Positions 6,718 to 14,041 of a stretch of 20,896 bases of DNA are shown one piece after another. The stretch's first letter is position 1, and the number at the start of each line of letters is the position of its first letter. The position numbers and the translations under genes were made by a program. Source of the stretch: an uncultured Clostridia bacterium. GTDB taxonomy: Bacteria > Bacillota > Clostridia > Oscillospirales > CAG-272. The DNA lies in assembly GCA_945936265.1 (NCBI GenBank), contig CAMETB010000009.1, positions 1 to 20,896 on the forward strand, given 5' to 3'. Under the pieces are notes generated by a model. It saw nothing but the letters and a program-made list of their open reading frames with translations. It did not search any database and had not been told where the DNA came from.

Positions 6718-7581
6718 ATGAAAATCTACTATCAGGGCAGTAAAAAACAGGACGGGGACGAAATGATTCACCAGATTGAAGTAAGTAAAATAGTTCCCAA
6801 TCCAAATCAGCCGAGAAAAGACTTTGCCGATGAGGCAATTCTCAAACTTGCAAACAGTATACGGCAATACGGTATAATACAGCCGCTTACTGTACGGCAA
6901 GCAGGGGACGGATATGAACTTATTTCAGGTGAAAGGCGTTTAAGAGCATCCAAGGAACTCGGAATGGAGACTGTTCCCTGCGTGATTATGAATGTAAGTG
7001 AAATGAAATCTGCCGAAATGTCCATAATTGAGAATCTTTTAAGAGAAGATCTTAATATTTTTGAGCAAGCCCATGCAATAGAGACGCTTATTGATACATA
7101 TGATCTGACTCAGGAGCAAATAGCAAAAAAACTTTCCAACAGTCAATCCTTTGTAGCGAACAAACTGCGGCTTTTGCGCCTTTCCGACGAAGAAAGAGAA
7201 AAAATTCTTAAGAATAATCTCACGGAGCGCCACGCAAGAGCATTGTTGCGTATATATGATGCAGACACAAGGCAAAAAGTACTTGACAGAATAATAGATG
7301 AAGGTCTGAATGTAACAAAAAGTGAAGAACTCATAGAAAAGATCATTACTTCTTCCAAAACCAATGATTCTCCTTCCGACAGTTATTCTGCAAGCACAAA
7401 AACATTTAAAGATGTAAAATCTTTTTACATGGCAATCGACAGAGCAATAGACTCGGTAAAGAACAGCGGTATAAATATTAAAAGCAGGAGAATAGAAAAC
7501 GACGAGTTTACTGAATTGACTATTTTAATACCAAAGCCCACGCAATCAACCGAAAAAGCGCTTGCAAAAGAAGCTATGTGA
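6718..7581 (+). CDS. noc: Noc-like nucleoid occlusion protein (ParB family)
   Basis: This is a 287-residue ParB/Noc-family CTPase-type DNA-binding protein; Noc blocks division over the nucleoid. The N-terminal ParB fold has GERRLRAS and the IENLLREDLN stretch; the HTH region is LTQEQIAKKLSNSQSFVANK. Noc and ParB differ at a few specificity residues. Here they are Q (NSQS), K (ANKLR) and R (TERHARAL), the Noc pattern, while the downstream ParB has R, T and G. AGAGAGGT lies 7 nt before this ATG; a later ATG (MIHQIEV) at 6763 is possible. The N-terminus MKIYYQGSKKQDGD does not show the obvious membrane-targeting amphipathic helix of Bacillus Noc. It precedes parA and parB. Confidence 0.85.
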   Translation: MKIYYQGSKKQDGDEMIHQIEVSKIVPNPNQPRKDFADEAILKLANSIRQYGIIQPLTVRQAGDGYELISGERRLRASKELGMETVPCVIMNVSEMKSAEMSIIENLLREDLNIFEQAHAIETLIDTYDLTQEQIAKKLSNSQSFVANKLRLLRLSDEEREKILKNNLTERHARALLRIYDADTRQKVLDRIIDEGLNVTKSEELIEKIITSSKTNDSPSDSYSASTKTFKDVKSFYMAIDRAIDSVKNSGINIKSRRIENDEFTELTILIPKPTQSTEKALAKEAM

Positions 7582-7632
7582 TTTTCTCTGTTCAATTTTT
7601 CTTCTTTCGTCGTAAACTGAAGTTTAAAATTA

Positions 7633-7648
7633 TGTTTCACGTGAAACA
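7633..7648. promoter_or_regulatory. parS site 1 (perfect palindrome)
   Basis: TGTTTCACGTGAAACA is a perfect 16-bp palindrome, one base from the Bacillus consensus TGTTCCACGTGAAACA. It is the ParB loading site, located 51 bp after the noc stop codon and 10 bp before the -35 box of the putative small RNA. Confidence 0.95.
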
Positions 7649-7658
7649 TTGCAGCTTT

Positions 7659-7687
7659 TTGTCATATATTGTTTTATTCTGTATAAG
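7659..7687 (+). promoter_or_regulatory. Promoter of a putative small RNA
   Basis: TTGTCA (7659-7664), a 17-bp spacer and TATAAG (7682-7687); each hexamer matches consensus at 5 of 6 positions. It is 360 bp from the next gene and 126 bp before an intrinsic terminator, so it is not simply the parA promoter. Confidence 0.55.
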
Positions 7688-7693
7688 ATTCTT

Positions 7694-7845
7694 CTGCAGG
7701 AGGGGTGCTTCCCTTTAATCTCTATTGGATAGGTCCATTAAGAAAAGCAATTGTTCCATGCAATCAAAATTTCTCAAGAATTCCCCATCATTAAAAGTTA
7801 GTGCGCATATTTAAAAAGGAAGTAAACTTTTGCTTCCTTTTTATT
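7694..7845 (+). ncRNA. Putative about 150-nt small RNA between noc and parA
   Basis: The segment is bounded by a promoter (7659-7687) and an intrinsic terminator (7813-7842). GGGG (7702-7705) can close on CCCC (7783-7786), with CTT/AAG (7708-7710/7776-7778). This encloses two hairpins: TTAAT/ATTAA (7715-7719/7737-7741) around CTAT/ATAG (7722-7725/7729-7732), and ATTG/CAAT (7750-7753/7761-7764). No coding frame with a well-placed ribosome binding site is present. It does not match tmRNA, SRP RNA or RNase P RNA; 6S RNA cannot be excluded but the size is short. The name and function are unknown. Confidence 0.4.
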
Positions 7846-7848
7846 TTA
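7813..7848 (+). terminator. Intrinsic terminator between noc and parA
   Basis: AAAAAGGAAG (7813-7822) pairs perfectly with CTTCCTTTTT (7833-7842) around a 10-nt loop and is followed by ATTTT. It would end both noc read-through and the putative small RNA, isolating the parA promoter. Confidence 0.75.
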
Positions 7849-7893
7849 CAAACTTGTTTTCACGAAATACGACGTAACTCTCATATATTCTTT

Positions 7894-7909
7894 TGTTTCA
7901 CGTGAAACT
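7894..7909. promoter_or_regulatory. parS site 2
   Basis: TGTTTCACGTGAAACT carries the 14-bp perfect palindrome GTTTCACGTGAAAC and differs from site 1 only at the last base. It lies 63 bp upstream of the parA -35 box. Confidence 0.92.
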
Positions 7910-7931
7910 TTTTGTTACGTGCTTTGGCTAT

Positions 7932-7947
7932 TGTTTCACGTGAAACT
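7932..7947. promoter_or_regulatory. parS site 3
   Basis: TGTTTCACGTGAAACT is identical to site 2. It is 38 bp from site 2 centre to centre and 25 bp upstream of the parA -35 box, so ParB bound here could also influence parA-parB transcription. Confidence 0.92.
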
Positions 7948-7971
7948 TTTTTGAAAGTAGTAAAAAGACTA

Positions 7972-8000
7972 TTGATTTTTTACTGCATACATGATAGAAT
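7972..8000 (+). promoter_or_regulatory. parA-parB promoter
   Basis: TTGATT (7972-7977), a 17-bp spacer and TAGAAT (7995-8000), about 46 bp upstream of the parA ATG. Confidence 0.75.
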
Positions 8001-8046
8001 ATAAGCAGAAAGTTGTCTGCAATTATTAAACGGAAGGGAGAAAATT

Positions 8047-8820
8047 ATGTCTTATATTATTTCTTTTGCAAATCAAAAGGGTGGCGTAGGAAAAACAACG
8101 TCCACAATAAATGCGGCCACCGCTCTTGCCTTGCTGGGTAAAAAAGTCCTCCTTATCGATCTTGATCCTCAAGGCAGTTCCACAAGCGGAGTCGGTATAC
8201 AGAAAAGTTCTCTTATACAGACATCGTACAACGTAATTTCAGGTACATGCGACGCAAAGGACGCTATAATAAAAACCAAGTTTAAAAACTTATCCATTAT
8301 TCCGTCCAATATATCGCTTGCAGCAAGCGAATTTGAGATAACAACACAGAAAGACAGGGAGTATTTCCTCAAAAAGCGTCTTGAGAACCTGAAAAAAGAG
8401 AATTTATACGATTATATCATTATGGACTGCCCCCCGTCGCTCGGTATAATCACAATAAACGCGCTGACGGCAAGTCAGGGAGTAATTGTCCCCATGCAAT
8501 GCGAATATTATTCTCTTGAAGGTCTTTCACAACTTATGATGACAGTAAAAACAATAAAGCAGTTATACAATCCGTCGCTTACCGTAACAGGAATACTTCT
8601 TACAATGTACAACCCGAGGTACAAACTCTCAACTCAGGTTTACGAGGAACTGAAAAAATATTACGACGATAAACTTTTTGAATCTAAAATATCTCGTTCC
8701 GTAACATTGTCCGAGGCGCCGAGTTTCGGTGAGCCAATACAGTATTACGCAAAATTTTCAAAAGGTACTCTTGAGTATGAGGATCTGGCGAAAGAGATTA
8801 TATCAAGAACAGAAGTATAA
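8047..8820 (+). CDS. parA: Chromosome partitioning ATPase ParA/Soj
   Basis: This 257-residue ParA-type ATPase binds DNA as an ATP dimer and moves ParB-parS complexes; in related bacteria it also modulates DnaA. The deviant Walker A KGGVGKTT is at residues 11-18, LLIDLDPQGSSTSG carries the Walker A' aspartate, and DCPPSLG is the Walker B region. Length is typical of chromosomal Soj rather than the longer plasmid ParA with an N-terminal HTH. GGAAGGGAG precedes the ATG. It is followed 34 bp later by parB and preceded by two parS sites and a sigma-A-type promoter. Confidence 0.95.
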   Translation: MSYIISFANQKGGVGKTTSTINAATALALLGKKVLLIDLDPQGSSTSGVGIQKSSLIQTSYNVISGTCDAKDAIIKTKFKNLSIIPSNISLAASEFEITTQKDREYFLKKRLENLKKENLYDYIIMDCPPSLGIITINALTASQGVIVPMQCEYYSLEGLSQLMMTVKTIKQLYNPSLTVTGILLTMYNPRYKLSTQVYEELKKYYDDKLFESKISRSVTLSEAPSFGEPIQYYAKFSKGTLEYEDLAKEIISRTEV

Positions 8821-8854
8821 AGATAAAAATACATATAGAACAGGAGAAAACAAT

Positions 8855-9742
8855 ATGAAAAAGGGACTTGGAAAAGGACTTGAATCAATTTTTGCCGATA
8901 ACTACATAGAGATGCCCGATTCCTCGCATGACAGTGGAGTTCAGACGCTCAGGATATCGGAGATAGAGCCGAAAAACGATCAGCCGAGAAAGTATTTTGA
9001 CACAGAATCTCTTACTCAGTTATCAGAATCAATAGCCCAGCACGGTCTTATACAACCGATAATAGTAAGAGAAAGCGGTGGCGGATTTTATCAGATAATC
9101 GCAGGAGAACGTCGTTGGAGAGCCGCAAAAATGGCAGGCCTTACAGAAATACCGGCAATAATTATGCAGGCAGACGCATTAAAAGCAGCAGAACTTGCAA
9201 TTATAGAGAATGTTCAGAGAGAAGATCTCAATCCGTATGAAGAAGCGGACGCATATGCAACCCTTATGGATAAATTCGATTTAACGCAGGAAGAGGTTGC
9301 GTCAAGAGTAGGAAAGAGCAGAAGTGCCGTTGCAAACACAATGAGACTGCTTGATTTGCCCGATGAAGTGTTGGAAATGCTTAAAACAGGTGATATTTCC
9401 GCAGGTCACGCGCGCGCTTTGTTAGGACTTAAAAACAAGGACGATATAGTTGAAACCGCACATAAAATACTTATTCGTTCTCTTTCCGTAAGAGATACCG
9501 AGGATCTTGTAAAGAAACTCAATAAACTTTACGAGCAAGGACTTAAAGAAGAAAAGGAAGAGGATGATCTCAAAGTAGATTATGTAAAAGAACTCGAAAA
9601 GAAAGCTATGTCTTTAACGGGTAAGAGAATAAAGATAGTATCAAAAGGAAAGTATCGTTCAGTTAACATAGAATATGTTGACAACGAGGATCTTGAAGAG
9701 TTACTTATCAAAATATGTGGTAAAAAGATACTTCAGGAATGA
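8855..9742 (+). CDS. parB: Chromosome partitioning protein ParB/Spo0J
   Basis: This 295-residue ParB CTPase loads at parS and spreads as a clamp to organise the origin region. MKKGLGKGLESIF is the typical ParA-interacting N-terminus (basic LGKGL). GERRWRAA and the IENVQREDLNPYEEA region form the CTP-binding fold. LTQEEVASRVGKSRSAVANT is the HTH, and ISAGHARALL follows. R (KSRS), T (ANT) and G (AGHARAL) are the parS-specific residues. The frame is open 42 codons further upstream into parA, but CAGGAGAAAA lies just before the ATG at 8855, the start that gives the conserved N-terminus. It is co-transcribed with parA. Confidence 0.95.
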   Translation: MKKGLGKGLESIFADNYIEMPDSSHDSGVQTLRISEIEPKNDQPRKYFDTESLTQLSESIAQHGLIQPIIVRESGGGFYQIIAGERRWRAAKMAGLTEIPAIIMQADALKAAELAIIENVQREDLNPYEEADAYATLMDKFDLTQEEVASRVGKSRSAVANTMRLLDLPDEVLEMLKTGDISAGHARALLGLKNKDDIVETAHKILIRSLSVRDTEDLVKKLNKLYEQGLKEEKEEDDLKVDYVKELEKKAMSLTGKRIKIVSKGKYRSVNIEYVDNEDLEELLIKICGKKILQE

Positions 9743-9823
9743 CTCCTTCGTGAAGATAATGGAATAAATTGGTCATAAATATCGATTTATGCCCGATACG
9801 ATGGCAAAATCGGAGGAATAAAA

Positions 9824-10315
9824 ATGGTTTCGTCATTCATTACATCTACATACGTTTCGATAAACGTGATAATATGGTCTATATGTATAGGCGCAAATCT
9901 TGCCGTTCTTTTTGGATATTTTTCAAAGAATTATACAGGGGTTTTCATACGAAGGCTTCTTGATTCAGGCACAGGCGAGGAAAACGCCAGGACAATATAT
10001 GATCTCGGTCTTGAAAAGCAATTTGCAATGAAATATCTGTTAAGGGATTTATCATCACTCAGAAATACCGTCTCGGTAATCGGCGGCGCGTTGCCTAAAA
10101 TCAAAGTAACAACAAAAAGCGGCAAAGAACGCGAAAAAATCGACTGGTATAGTGCAAAATTCTATATTTCCGAAAGAAATGAAGAAAAAGCGCGCCACTC
10201 CTATGGGACAAAGTTCAAGTGGGTCTATCTCCCCGTTTTCGTCGTACTCTCATGCCTTTGCGCATGGGGAATGACGTACCTCGTGCCGTACATTTTCTCA
10301 CTCATGGGGCTTTAA
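9824..10315 (+). CDS. Small two-TM protein of unknown function
   Basis: I do not recognise this 163-residue protein. Residues about 8-32 (INVIIWSICIGANLAVLFGY) form one membrane segment and about 133-160 (VYLPVFVVLSCLCAWGMTYL) a second. Between them is a charged soluble domain of about 100 residues (GTGEENARTIYDLGLEKQF, LRDLSSLRNTVSVIGGALPK). Both termini would be on the same side, with the middle probably cytoplasmic. GGAGG sits 7 nt before the ATG. It starts 81 bp after parB without an intervening terminator, so it is probably the third gene of the parAB operon. A membrane role in chromosome organisation is possible but unproven. Confidence 0.75.
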   Translation: MVSSFITSTYVSINVIIWSICIGANLAVLFGYFSKNYTGVFIRRLLDSGTGEENARTIYDLGLEKQFAMKYLLRDLSSLRNTVSVIGGALPKIKVTTKSGKEREKIDWYSAKFYISERNEEKARHSYGTKFKWVYLPVFVVLSCLCAWGMTYLVPYIFSLMGL

Positions 10316-10322
10316 AACAACT

Positions 10323-10352
10323 AAAACCGCCGGATTTTCGGCGGTTTTTATT
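10323..10352 (+). terminator. Terminator of the parAB operon
   Basis: AAAACCGCCG (10323-10332) pairs with CGGCGGTTTT (10339-10348) around GATTTT, followed by TATTTTAT. It lies just after the stop codon of the two-TM gene. Confidence 0.88.
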
Positions 10353-10480
10353 TTATAAATAGTTCTTTTCCGAACAAATTTCAGGAAGCAGAGACCGGGG
10401 GGGGGTGGAAAGAAATATAGATGATAGTGAAAATCAGCTTCGTCTGTGCGCTGTCTTGCTTTTTTATTCCGTTTCGTAAC

Positions 10481-10506
10481 AAAAAAAGCGGCGGGAAACC
10501 CGCCGC
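10481..10506 (-). terminator. Terminator of nadE
   Basis: On the minus strand, GCGGCGGG-TTT-CCCGCCGC (10506-10488) is followed by seven T (10487-10481), 18 bp beyond the nadE stop codon. This is a strong intrinsic terminator. Confidence 0.88.
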
Positions 10507-10524
10507 ATGAGAGATTTATTGAAC

Positions 10525-12444
10525 TTATCTGAGCGCGCTTTTCAAGTCCTCGAGCCAGACGGCAGGGGAGGCGTCGCTCGGCATTTTAAGATCACCGCGC
10601 GGGGAGAGCGCAACCGAGCCTATCTTTACGCCGTCGGGTGAGCAAGAACGCTTGAACTGCTGGGCGAAAAAGCGTTTTATAAAGACTTCAAGCCACTTGT
10701 ATATCGTCTGTTCGTCGAAGATCCCCTTGAAAGCAAACTTTGCAAGGCGGTAAACCTTTGACGGCGTAAATGAGAGCCTTAACATATTGTAAAGGAAGAA
10801 ATCGTGCAGTTCATAAGGTCCGACAAGTTCCTCCGTCTTCTGCGCTATATCGCCGTCCCTGGGGGGCAGGAGTTCCGGGGAAACGGGGGTATTTAAGATA
10901 TCGTCAAGTATTGCTTTTATCTCGCCGCCCTCTTTGTCGGCAAAGTAGCCGACAACATATCTGACAAGTGTTTTCGGAACAGAGCAGTTTACATTATACA
11001 TAGACATGTGATCGGCATTGTAGGTGGACCAGCCGAGCGCAATCTCGGAAAGGTCGCCCGTGCCGACAACAAGCCCGCCGAGATCGTTTGCAATATCCAT
11101 AAGCACCTGCGTTCTCTCCCTTGCCTGAGCATTCTCAAACGTAACGTTCTGTACGCTCTTATCGTGTCCTATATCTCTGAAATGAAGTTCAACCGCGTCG
11201 GAGATATTGACCTCCTTAAAAGTTGCGCCGAGCGCCTCGCACAGTTTCTCAGCATTTGATCTCGTCCTCTTAGTCGTACCGAAGCATGGCATGGTGACGG
11301 CAACTATATTTTTGCGCTCCCAGCCTATATAATCCGCCGCGCGCGTCGTTGCAAGGAGTGCAAGAGTGGAGTCAAGCCCACCCGAAATTCCTATTACGGC
11401 GCATTTTGAACGGGTAACCGAAAGCCTTTTCGCAAGCGCGTGTGACTGCATTGTGAGTATCTGCTCACAGCGGCTCTGCCTTACGGTAATATCCGATGGA
11501 ACGAACGGGGATTTGTCTATTTTCCTTGTAAGTTCCGTTTCGGCAACTTTAAGAGAGAAGTCTATAAAGCGAGGCTGCTTTACGGTTTCTTTATCAAATG
11601 TGTTTGCTCTTATACGCTGATTTGCAAGTTTGTCAACGTCTATTTCCGTTATAATATCCCCATTCTTGTGCGCAAACGGTTTTGACTCTGCAAGTATCGT
11701 ACCGTTTTCGGCGATAATATTATGTGCGCTGAAGATGACATCGGTAGTCGATTCGCTCTCGGGTGCATCGGTGTATAAATACGCGCACATAAGCGATGCG
11801 CTCTTGCCCGAGCAGAGAGAACGCCTGTACTCGTCCTTTGAGAGTATCTCGTCGGAGGCTGAGAGATTGCATATTACGGTAGCGCCCATTTTGCAAAGAG
11901 TTTCCGACGGAGTGGAGGGAACCCAGAGGTCCTCGCATATCTCGCAGCCGACTACAAGATGCGGCACGGTTTTGCATCTGAAAAGAATATCGTTTCCAAA
12001 CGGATATTCCTTACCCTGTATCGTTATTTTTGTTTCCGTTCCGTCAGGTTCGGTAAAATTGCGCAGTTCGTAAAACTCGGAGTAATCAGGCAGGTGCGTC
12101 TTCGGTATAACCCCGATTATCTCGCCGTCAAAAAGAGCGACGGCACAGTTGTAGAGCTTGTCCCCGTTAGCAAGCGGAACACCGACAAAGACGAGAATAT
12201 CCTTGCCGAGTGTCGATAATTTAAGATTATCAATTGCCTCCTCTGCGGTTTTTATAAGTATTTTCTGCGAGAAGAGATCGGCACATGTATATGCCGTCAG
12301 ACAAAGTTCCGGCAAAACGAGAATTTTAACGCCCTTTTTTGCGCTGTCCTCTATACATTCCCTTATTTTCTTTTCATTTCCGGACACGTCTCCGACACAA
12401 ATCCCGGGGGAGAAGCATCTTACCTTAATAAATCCGTCTTTCAT
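10525..12444 (-). CDS. nadE: Glutamine-dependent NAD+ synthase
   Basis: This enzyme makes NAD+ from deamido-NAD+, ATP and glutamine, the last step of NAD synthesis. The N-terminal nitrilase-type glutaminase domain has its triad at E46 (LPELCL), K115 (PKTHLPDY) and C170 (CEICEDLW). The C-terminal synthetase domain carries the PP-loop SGGLDS at residues 354-359 and the GTGDLSEIALGWSTY region. The 639-residue length fits the two-domain glutamine-using form, so ammonia need not be supplied separately. GGAGAGG sits 4 nt before the ATG. It diverges from pncB, which feeds the same pathway with nicotinate mononucleotide. Confidence 0.95.
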   Translation of the reverse strand: MKDGFIKVRCFSPGICVGDVSGNEKKIRECIEDSAKKGVKILVLPELCLTAYTCADLFSQKILIKTAEEAIDNLKLSTLGKDILVFVGVPLANGDKLYNCAVALFDGEIIGVIPKTHLPDYSEFYELRNFTEPDGTETKITIQGKEYPFGNDILFRCKTVPHLVVGCEICEDLWVPSTPSETLCKMGATVICNLSASDEILSKDEYRRSLCSGKSASLMCAYLYTDAPESESTTDVIFSAHNIIAENGTILAESKPFAHKNGDIITEIDVDKLANQRIRANTFDKETVKQPRFIDFSLKVAETELTRKIDKSPFVPSDITVRQSRCEQILTMQSHALAKRLSVTRSKCAVIGISGGLDSTLALLATTRAADYIGWERKNIVAVTMPCFGTTKRTRSNAEKLCEALGATFKEVNISDAVELHFRDIGHDKSVQNVTFENAQARERTQVLMDIANDLGGLVVGTGDLSEIALGWSTYNADHMSMYNVNCSVPKTLVRYVVGYFADKEGGEIKAILDDILNTPVSPELLPPRDGDIAQKTEELVGPYELHDFFLYNMLRLSFTPSKVYRLAKFAFKGIFDEQTIYKWLEVFIKRFFAQQFKRSCSPDGVKIGSVALSPRGDLKMPSDASPAVWLEDLKSALR

Positions 12445-12478
12445 TTTTCCTCTCCGTGCGTTTTTTTGAGAAAAAGCC

Positions 12479-12507
12479 TTGATTTTCTCTCCGTTTTATT
12501 CTATTAT
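12479..12507 (+). promoter_or_regulatory. pncB operon promoter
   Basis: TTGATT (12479-12484), a 17-bp spacer and TATTAT (12502-12507). It is face to face with the nadE promoter: the two -10 boxes share 12503-12507, so two polymerases could not bind together. Confidence 0.6.
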
Positions 12508-12531
12508 AATATTACAAGTATAAAATTTCAA
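12503..12531 (-). promoter_or_regulatory. nadE promoter
   Basis: On the minus strand, TTGAAA (12531-12526), a 17-bp spacer and consensus TATAAT (12508-12503). Its -10 box overlaps the -10 box of the opposing pncB promoter at 12502-12507. Confidence 0.7.
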
Positions 12532-12559
12532 GATGAAATTAAAATAAAGGGGTAATTCA

Positions 12560-14008
12560 ATGAATATAAGCGAAAGACACCTGACACTTTTATGCGACTT
12601 TTACGAAATGACAATGGCGAGGGGATATTTTGCATCGGGCATGAAAGACAAAATTTCCTACTTCGATGTCTTTTTCAGAAAAGTACCCGACGGCGGAGGG
12701 TACGCCATTGCCGCAGGACTTGAACAGATAATAGAATATATCAAGTCAATAAAGTTTGACGATGACGATATAGAGTATCTTCGCTCAAAAAATATTTTTG
12801 ACGAAAAGTTTCTTGATTATCTGAAATCTTTTCACTTTACGGGCGATATTTACGCGGTTGAGGAAGGAACGGTAATTTTCCCGCACGAGCCGATTCTGAC
12901 AGTGCGTGCGCCCGCACCCGAGGCGCAGTTTGTGGAAACCTTTATTCTTTTGATACTCAACCACCAATGCCTTGTCGCAACCAAAGCGTCAAGGATAGTA
13001 AGGGCGGCAGACGGCAGACCCGTATCGGAGTTCGGCTCACGTCGTGCGCACGGTCCGGATGCCGCAATATACGGTGCAAGAGCCGCCTATATCGGCGGTT
13101 GCGCATCAACCGCATGCGCTCTGTCAGATAAGATGTTCGGAGTGCCGGCGGGTGGTACCATGGCTCACTCATGGGTACAGATGTTTGATTCCGAATACGA
13201 GGCTTTTGTAACTTATTGCAAACTTTATCCGAAAAGCCCGACGCTCCTTGTAGACACTTATAACGCAATAGGCAGCGGTATTCCCAATGCAATAAAGGCG
13301 TTTAAGGAATGTCTTACCGAGGAAGAGCTTAAGCACACGGCGATAAGACTTGACTCCGGCGATATAACCTATCTTACCAAAAAGGCGAGAAAAATGCTTG
13401 ACGCATCAGGGCTTACCGATTGTAAAATAGTAGTTTCCAACTCACTTGACGAATATATTATAAGAGATATTCTCATACAGGGTGCCGAGGTTGACGCCTT
13501 TGGTGTCGGCGAGAGAATGATAACATCGAAAAGCGAGCCTGTTTTCGGATGCGTTTATAAGCTGTCGGCAGTCGAAGACGAAAACGGCAAGATAATACCG
13601 AAAATAAAGATAAGCGAAAACGCCGCAAAGATAACCAATCCCGATTTCAAAGCGCTTTACCGCTTCTACTCGAAGGAAACAGGCAAGGCGGAGGCGGATC
13701 TTATAACTTTGCACGACGAGGAAATAGACGAGAACGAGCCATACGAACTTTTTGATCCGGATTATATCTGGAAGAGAAAGACGATGACGAATTTCAAGGT
13801 GAAAAAACTCCTTGTTCCGATATTTGTAAACGGCAAGTGCGTATATGAGTCGCCGTCGGTAGATAAAATAAAGGAAAGATGCAAAGAAGAGCTTTCTTCA
13901 ATGTGGGACGAGGTTCTGAGGTTTGAAAATCCGCATAACTATTATGTCGACCTCTCCGAAAAACTTTGGAACGAAAAGCACGAACTTCTGAAAAGAAGGT
14001 ACAATTAA
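12560..14008 (+). CDS. pncB: Nicotinate phosphoribosyltransferase
   Basis: This 482-residue enzyme joins nicotinate and PRPP with ATP hydrolysis to give nicotinate mononucleotide, the entry to the Preiss-Handler NAD salvage route. The N-terminus LLCDFYEMTMARGYF is diagnostic. SEFGSRRAHGPDAA and GTMAHSWVQ carry conserved active-site residues, the latter the phosphorylated histidine. IRLDSGDI and FGVGERMITS form the phosphoribosyl-binding loops. The length matches the Gram-positive type. AAAGGGG lies 7 nt before the ATG. It is divergent from nadE and heads a plus-strand run of five genes. Confidence 0.95.
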   Translation: MNISERHLTLLCDFYEMTMARGYFASGMKDKISYFDVFFRKVPDGGGYAIAAGLEQIIEYIKSIKFDDDDIEYLRSKNIFDEKFLDYLKSFHFTGDIYAVEEGTVIFPHEPILTVRAPAPEAQFVETFILLILNHQCLVATKASRIVRAADGRPVSEFGSRRAHGPDAAIYGARAAYIGGCASTACALSDKMFGVPAGGTMAHSWVQMFDSEYEAFVTYCKLYPKSPTLLVDTYNAIGSGIPNAIKAFKECLTEEELKHTAIRLDSGDITYLTKKARKMLDASGLTDCKIVVSNSLDEYIIRDILIQGAEVDAFGVGERMITSKSEPVFGCVYKLSAVEDENGKIIPKIKISENAAKITNPDFKALYRFYSKETGKAEADLITLHDEEIDENEPYELFDPDYIWKRKTMTNFKVKKLLVPIFVNGKCVYESPSVDKIKERCKEELSSMWDEVLRFENPHNYYVDLSEKLWNEKHELLKRRYN

Positions 14009-14041
14009 ACACGGCTGAAAAGCCATAGAAACGGAAAAAGA

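Noticed and set aside
7705..7794. 29-codon GTG-start frame inside the putative small RNA
   Set aside because: The only GGAGG overlaps the GTG, so spacing is wrong; the peptide has no recognisable features.
7856..7870. Possible fourth parS (GTTTTCACGAAATAC)
   Set aside because: It matches only part of the palindrome and lacks the central CACGTG, so ParB binding is not expected.
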